Shown one piece after another: positions 60,791 through 64,000 of a stretch of 64,000 nt of DNA (its first letter is position 1; each line of letters opens with the position of its first letter). Source of the DNA: JAWXBM01 sp964470455 (GTDB lineage Bacteria; Pseudomonadota; Gammaproteobacteria; Xanthomonadales; SZUA-36); assembly GCA_964470455.1 (NCBI GenBank), contig CAYYCX010000004.1:56228-120227 (forward strand), written 5' to 3'. The translations under genes were made by a program, and so were the position numbers. The notes beneath the pieces are model-generated. The model saw nothing but the letters and a program-made list of their open reading frames with translations, made no database searches and was not told where the DNA came from.

Positions 60791-61261
60791 TCACTTCTTT
60801 TCAGCTTCCTTGGTTTCGTCAACCACGGTGATGTCGATCTGCTTGGACATCACAATCGGGTCAAAGGGCACGTGGTTGCCATCGGCAAACATCAGCTGCA
60901 GGGTGTGCTTGCCCGGCTTCAGGGTGATTTCAGCTTCGGTTTGCCCGGCACCGTAGTGAATGATGTTCTTGGTGGCCGGCAAAGGCTTGCTGGCGCTGGC
61001 CAGTTCCTGCACATCGATCATCAGGTGGTGATGGCCGGTGTTGGGCTCGTAGGTTCCGGCAGGTGCCACTTCCATGCCCTGAACTTCAAATTTCACCACG
61101 AAGGTGGTGGGGAGTGTGGCCTTGTCTTCGATATTGCTGATGCGCACCGAGGCACCTTCGGGCGAGGGGGTGCGCGCGGACTGCGCCATGGCGGGCTGCA
61201 ACGCCAGACTGGCCAGCATCGCCAGTAAAATCGTAGCTTTATGATTCAAATGGGTTTTCAT
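60791..61261 (-). CDS. Exported DUF4399 protein
   Basis: The product is 156 residues from the ATG at 61261, with CAGGAGAAATTG upstream. A signal peptide ends AMAQS. The mature part has VVKFEVQGMEVAPAG, the conserved TGHHHLMIDV, and TLQLMFADGNHVPFDP. DUF4399 proteins are small periplasmic beta domains with a metal-like HHH motif. The function is unknown. Confidence 0.85.
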   Translation of the reverse strand: MKTHLNHKATILLAMLASLALQPAMAQSARTPSPEGASVRISNIEDKATLPTTFVVKFEVQGMEVAPAGTYEPNTGHHHLMIDVQELASASKPLPATKNIIHYGAGQTEAEITLKPGKHTLQLMFADGNHVPFDPIVMSKQIDITVVDETKEAEKK

Positions 61262-61384
61262 CAATTTCTCCTGTTGGAATTCACGGCCTTGGGCCGCATC
61301 ATTTTTGAAATTCAAGACGTTCCTGGAATGCCTCAGACCGCGGATGATAGGACTTAATTCCCTGGTCTTACAAACCCTGCGATC

Positions 61385-61449
61385 CTCCCGGTCGCTTCGG
61401 CCCGGGGTTCAACTGAGGCCTCAGCCCAGGTTTCGGTTCAGGTTTCAGT
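61385..61449. repeat. Hexamer-periodic degenerate repeat after a gene end
   Basis: Directly beyond the DUF885 stop, degenerate copies of GGTTTC and GGTTCA recur every six bases. A similar pattern occurs in the 3' end of the ABC ATPase gene (49983-50030). Confidence 0.4.
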
Positions 61450-63225
61450 TCATGTATCAGCCTGGCCGGCAATCCAGCCGCGGACCTCATCCTGCAGGAT
61501 ATCCAGCGTGACAGAGCCCAGCCCCAGCACGAAGTCGTGGAAGGCCCGCACATCGAAACGCTCACCCAAGGCAGACTCCGCTTCCCGCCTGAGGTTCCAC
61601 AGGGTGTACTCACCCAGCTTGTAGCTGAGCGCCTGTCCCGGCCAGGAGATGTAGCGGTCAATCTCCGTGGTGACCTCATGCACCGACAGGGCGGTGTTGG
61701 AGGCCAGGTAATCCAGCGCCTGCCCGCGCGTCCAGCCCATGGCGTGCACACCGGTATCGATCACCAACCGGCAGGCGCGCCACATCTCGTAGGTCAGGCG
61801 GCCGAAATGCTCATACGGTGTTTCGTAGATATCCATCTCCACACCCAGCTTTTCCGCGTACAGCCCCCAACCTTCGCCGTAGGCCGAAATGTAATCATTG
61901 CGGCGGAACTCGGGCTGGCCCTGCATCTCCAGCGCCAGGGCGCCCTGGGTGTGGTGGCCCGGCGCGCCCTCGTGCAGGGTCAGGGCCGGGATGTTGTACA
62001 GCGAGCGGCTCTTCAGGTCGTAGGTATTGACCCAATAATAGCCGCCGCGGTGTGAATCCAGTGCTGCCGGAACATAGCGACCGCCGGTGTAGAACGGCGC
62101 AATGTCATCGGGCACCGGCGCCACGCCATATGGCTGGCGCGGCAAGTGCCCGAACAACATGGGCAGCCGGCCATCGATCTTCTTCGCGTAGTATGAGGCG
62201 TGGGCCAGCAGCTCTTTCGGGGTTCTGGCGTAGAACTGCGGATCAGTACGCAGGAATTCGAGAAAGGCCGGAAAGTCGCCGGCAAATTCCACCTGCTGGA
62301 TGATCTGGTCCATCTCGGCGCGAATGCGCTGCACTTCAGCGAGGCCGATGTCGTGGATTTCCTGCGGGCTCATTTCGACCGTGGCATAGCGGTTGATGGC
62401 GGCCTGGTAAAACGCCTCGCCATTCGGTAACTGGAAGGCGCCCAGCGTATCCCGGGCGCCAGGCAGGTATTCCTGGTGGAAAAAATCATACAGCCGACGG
62501 TAAGCCGGAATGACCGAAGTGGAAATCACCTGCTGGGCCCGCGCCAGCAACGCGGCCTGGTCCTGGCCGGGAATGCTGGCGGGCATTCTCATGAACGGGG
62601 CGAAAAACGGGCTCTGGTCCACACGTTCAACCAACTGCGCCTTGATGGGCTGGTCACGGCCCTGAAGAACGACCTTTGGCTGGGTAATGCCCAACGCAAT
62701 GCCCGTACGCATCAGGACGATGTACTCGTCCATGACCGGTCCGATCATTTCGATGCGGGAGAGGTAATCGTTGTAATCCGCTGAGTTGCCAAAATCAGTA
62801 TCCGATGGCAGACGTGCCCACTCCATGTAGAAGCCCCAGTCGCTGTTGAACGGGATCAGGTAGGCCCTGGTTTCGTAGTCGGCCAGGTAGTCGCTGACCT
62901 GCTTCCGGAACAGGCGGAAATTGATGCAATCCTCGTGCGAAAGGCGTTCGCAGGAAATCGCCTGCAACTGCCGGTTCACATCGCTCCAGTAGTCGTAGCG
63001 GCGCTTCTGGTCGGCTTCGCTGACATGCCCGAGCTTGTCAGCATAGCCCTCGTTGCCCGTATAGGAAGCCATCAGCGGGAACTCCTGCAAACGGAATTCC
63101 CATTCGGCCTCGTAGATCTGCCGGAATACCGCCGTGTCGTCAGCGCCCATGGCCTGGAAAGAGCTTCCGGCCAACAGGACCAGCACGACCAGCTGCGTTG
63201 TTTTCCTGGATGGTTTGATTGGCAT
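61450..63225 (-). CDS. DUF885 family exported metallopeptidase-like protein
   Basis: The 591-residue protein has a signal peptide and the DUF885 hallmark HEGAPGHH at 418-425. That motif resembles a modified HExxH zinc motif, followed by a downstream glutamate-rich region (YGEGWGLYAEKLG). Family members are thought to be zinc peptidases. It is divergent from the MBL-fold gene. Confidence 0.87.
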   Translation of the reverse strand: MPIKPSRKTTQLVVLVLLAGSSFQAMGADDTAVFRQIYEAEWEFRLQEFPLMASYTGNEGYADKLGHVSEADQKRRYDYWSDVNRQLQAISCERLSHEDCINFRLFRKQVSDYLADYETRAYLIPFNSDWGFYMEWARLPSDTDFGNSADYNDYLSRIEMIGPVMDEYIVLMRTGIALGITQPKVVLQGRDQPIKAQLVERVDQSPFFAPFMRMPASIPGQDQAALLARAQQVISTSVIPAYRRLYDFFHQEYLPGARDTLGAFQLPNGEAFYQAAINRYATVEMSPQEIHDIGLAEVQRIRAEMDQIIQQVEFAGDFPAFLEFLRTDPQFYARTPKELLAHASYYAKKIDGRLPMLFGHLPRQPYGVAPVPDDIAPFYTGGRYVPAALDSHRGGYYWVNTYDLKSRSLYNIPALTLHEGAPGHHTQGALALEMQGQPEFRRNDYISAYGEGWGLYAEKLGVEMDIYETPYEHFGRLTYEMWRACRLVIDTGVHAMGWTRGQALDYLASNTALSVHEVTTEIDRYISWPGQALSYKLGEYTLWNLRREAESALGERFDVRAFHDFVLGLGSVTLDILQDEVRGWIAGQADT

Positions 63226-63352
63226 GCAGGGTTTCCTTTTGGGTGAATCCTGGCGGATGGGGTACCGGAGCCGATTCTACCTGCAATTGCCAGCCCTGGC
63301 TTTTCGGTTATGCTGGTGGACGAACCCTGGATACCCCGACACAGGCACGCCC

Positions 63353-64000
63353 ATGAATCGAAGCCACGGCACCATCCCGGCCCTGCTGTTCCTGCTGCTG
63401 GCCATCATTCCGTTTGCCAAAACCATTGCCCACGATGCCGAACCCGACCGGGCGGCGATCAGCGGCGATGAGGCCATCACGAAACTGGGCATCGACCCCG
63501 ACCAGCCGGTGCAGGTGCAGGAACTCAGCAAAGGTTTCTATGTGATGTTTGGCGTGGGCGGCAATGTGCTGGTGTCATCCGGCGCGGATGGCGTGCTGGT
63601 CATCGATGACCAGTTCCCGCACATGGTTCCCAAGCTCAAGGCTACCATGGCCGAGCGGGGAGACAGCAGGATTGATTTTGCCGTCAACACGCACTGGCAT
63701 TTCGACCATGCTGGCGGCAACGAGGTGCTGGGCGCTGATGGAACCTGGCTGGTGTCGCAGGCCAACTCACGTGAAAAATTGCTGGCCGAACAGCACATCA
63801 ATCTCGGCCCGTTGACGGTGCTGCAAGCGGCCTACCCGCAGCAGGCCCTGCCCGACATCACCTTTGATGAAACCATGCAGTTCCATTTCAACGGCGAACG
63901 CATCGAGCTGTGGAATTTCGGTCCGGCGCATACCACCGGCGATGCCACGGTGTATTTCAGCGGCCACAATACCGTGCACATGGGCGATGTCTTCAACCTC
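63353..64000 (+). CDS. Exported metallo-beta-lactamase-fold hydrolase, 3' partial
   Basis: The first 216 residues are in the window and the frame runs off the right edge. A signal peptide precedes the MBL motif THWHFDHAGG (H114, H116, D118, H119); GPAHTTGD carries the third metal-binding histidine and GHNTVHMGD the next acid. This is the subclass B3-like/SoxH-type exported MBL family rather than a proven beta-lactamase. Confidence 0.88.
   Translation, partial: MNRSHGTIPALLFLLLAIIPFAKTIAHDAEPDRAAISGDEAITKLGIDPDQPVQVQELSKGFYVMFGVGGNVLVSSGADGVLVIDDQFPHMVPKLKATMAERGDSRIDFAVNTHWHFDHAGGNEVLGADGTWLVSQANSREKLLAEQHINLGPLTVLQAAYPQQALPDITFDETMQFHFNGERIELWNFGPAHTTGDATVYFSGHNTVHMGDVFNL

Noticed and set aside
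63353..64000. Antibiotic-resistance beta-lactamase
   Set aside because: The MBL fold and signal peptide are present, but family-specific residues cannot be judged from a partial gene and most such proteins are not resistance enzymes.

Overview
The window is about 64 kb of GC-rich DNA from a gammaproteobacterium. The evidence is the housekeeping set zapE, bioC, comF, ubiA, tatD, slyD, queD, acpH, a cytochrome c5-type protein and a tRNA-Arg. The genus cannot be read from the sequence. A run of exactly 100 Ns (58946-59045) shows this is a scaffold from a draft genome or metagenome bin. Both ends cut through genes: a MmgE/PrpD-type start at the left and a metallo-beta-lactamase-fold hydrolase at the right.

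Region 1 (about 1-5.6 kb) holds scattered catabolic genes: SnoaL-like proteins, a 3-hydroxyisobutyrate-dehydrogenase-family reductase, a five-bladed propeller glycosidase-like protein and an AraC regulator.

Region 2 (5.9-17.6 kb) is an aromatic-acid cluster. A co-directional block encodes a Tat-exported cyclase-family hydrolase, a LigM-like tetrahydrofolate-dependent O-demethylase, an SMP-30 lactonase-like protein and an aldehyde dehydrogenase. Two divergent operons encode the homoprotocatechuate meta-cleavage route. The leftward one has a DapA-like aldolase, a FAH-family enzyme and an HpaR-type MarR regulator. The rightward one has hpaF, hpaE, a LigA/LigB dioxygenase pair and a MetF-like reductase. 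Back-to-back promoters share the palindrome TTAACATGTTAA, a likely HpaR operator. The LigM and MetF pair suggests methoxylated substrates such as homovanillate (inference).

Region 3 (17.6-32.8 kb) is a defence island: a Fic protein, an Xre-RES toxin-antitoxin pair, a short cassette array, and a type I restriction-modification operon (hsdR-hsdM-hsdS). The array has three attC-like sites, all on the minus strand, each at the end of one gene and 10-14 bases before the next start codon. No integrase is present, so it reads as a CALIN. One cassette of about 3.4 kb carries a SPARSA defence operon (SIR2-APAZ plus short Argonaute), preceded by an overlapping 40-codon ORF. An adjacent cassette gene is split by an intact IS3-family element, and removing the element rejoins the gene in frame. 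A SPARSA operon as an integron-type cassette is the most striking feature of the window.

Region 4 (32.8-38.7 kb) has a collagen-like exported protein with a BclA-like middle domain, two glycosyltransferase-type proteins, and an AAA ATPase (DUF4143) flanked by 16-bp direct repeats. Region 5 (38.7-64 kb) is mostly core chromosome: housekeeping genes, two ABC-2 type exporters, a fatty-acid desaturase with an unusual 11-residue repeat tail, exported hydrolases and several intergenic palindromic repeats. Between zapE and bioC lie three hairpins with matching loops that may be a small RNA.
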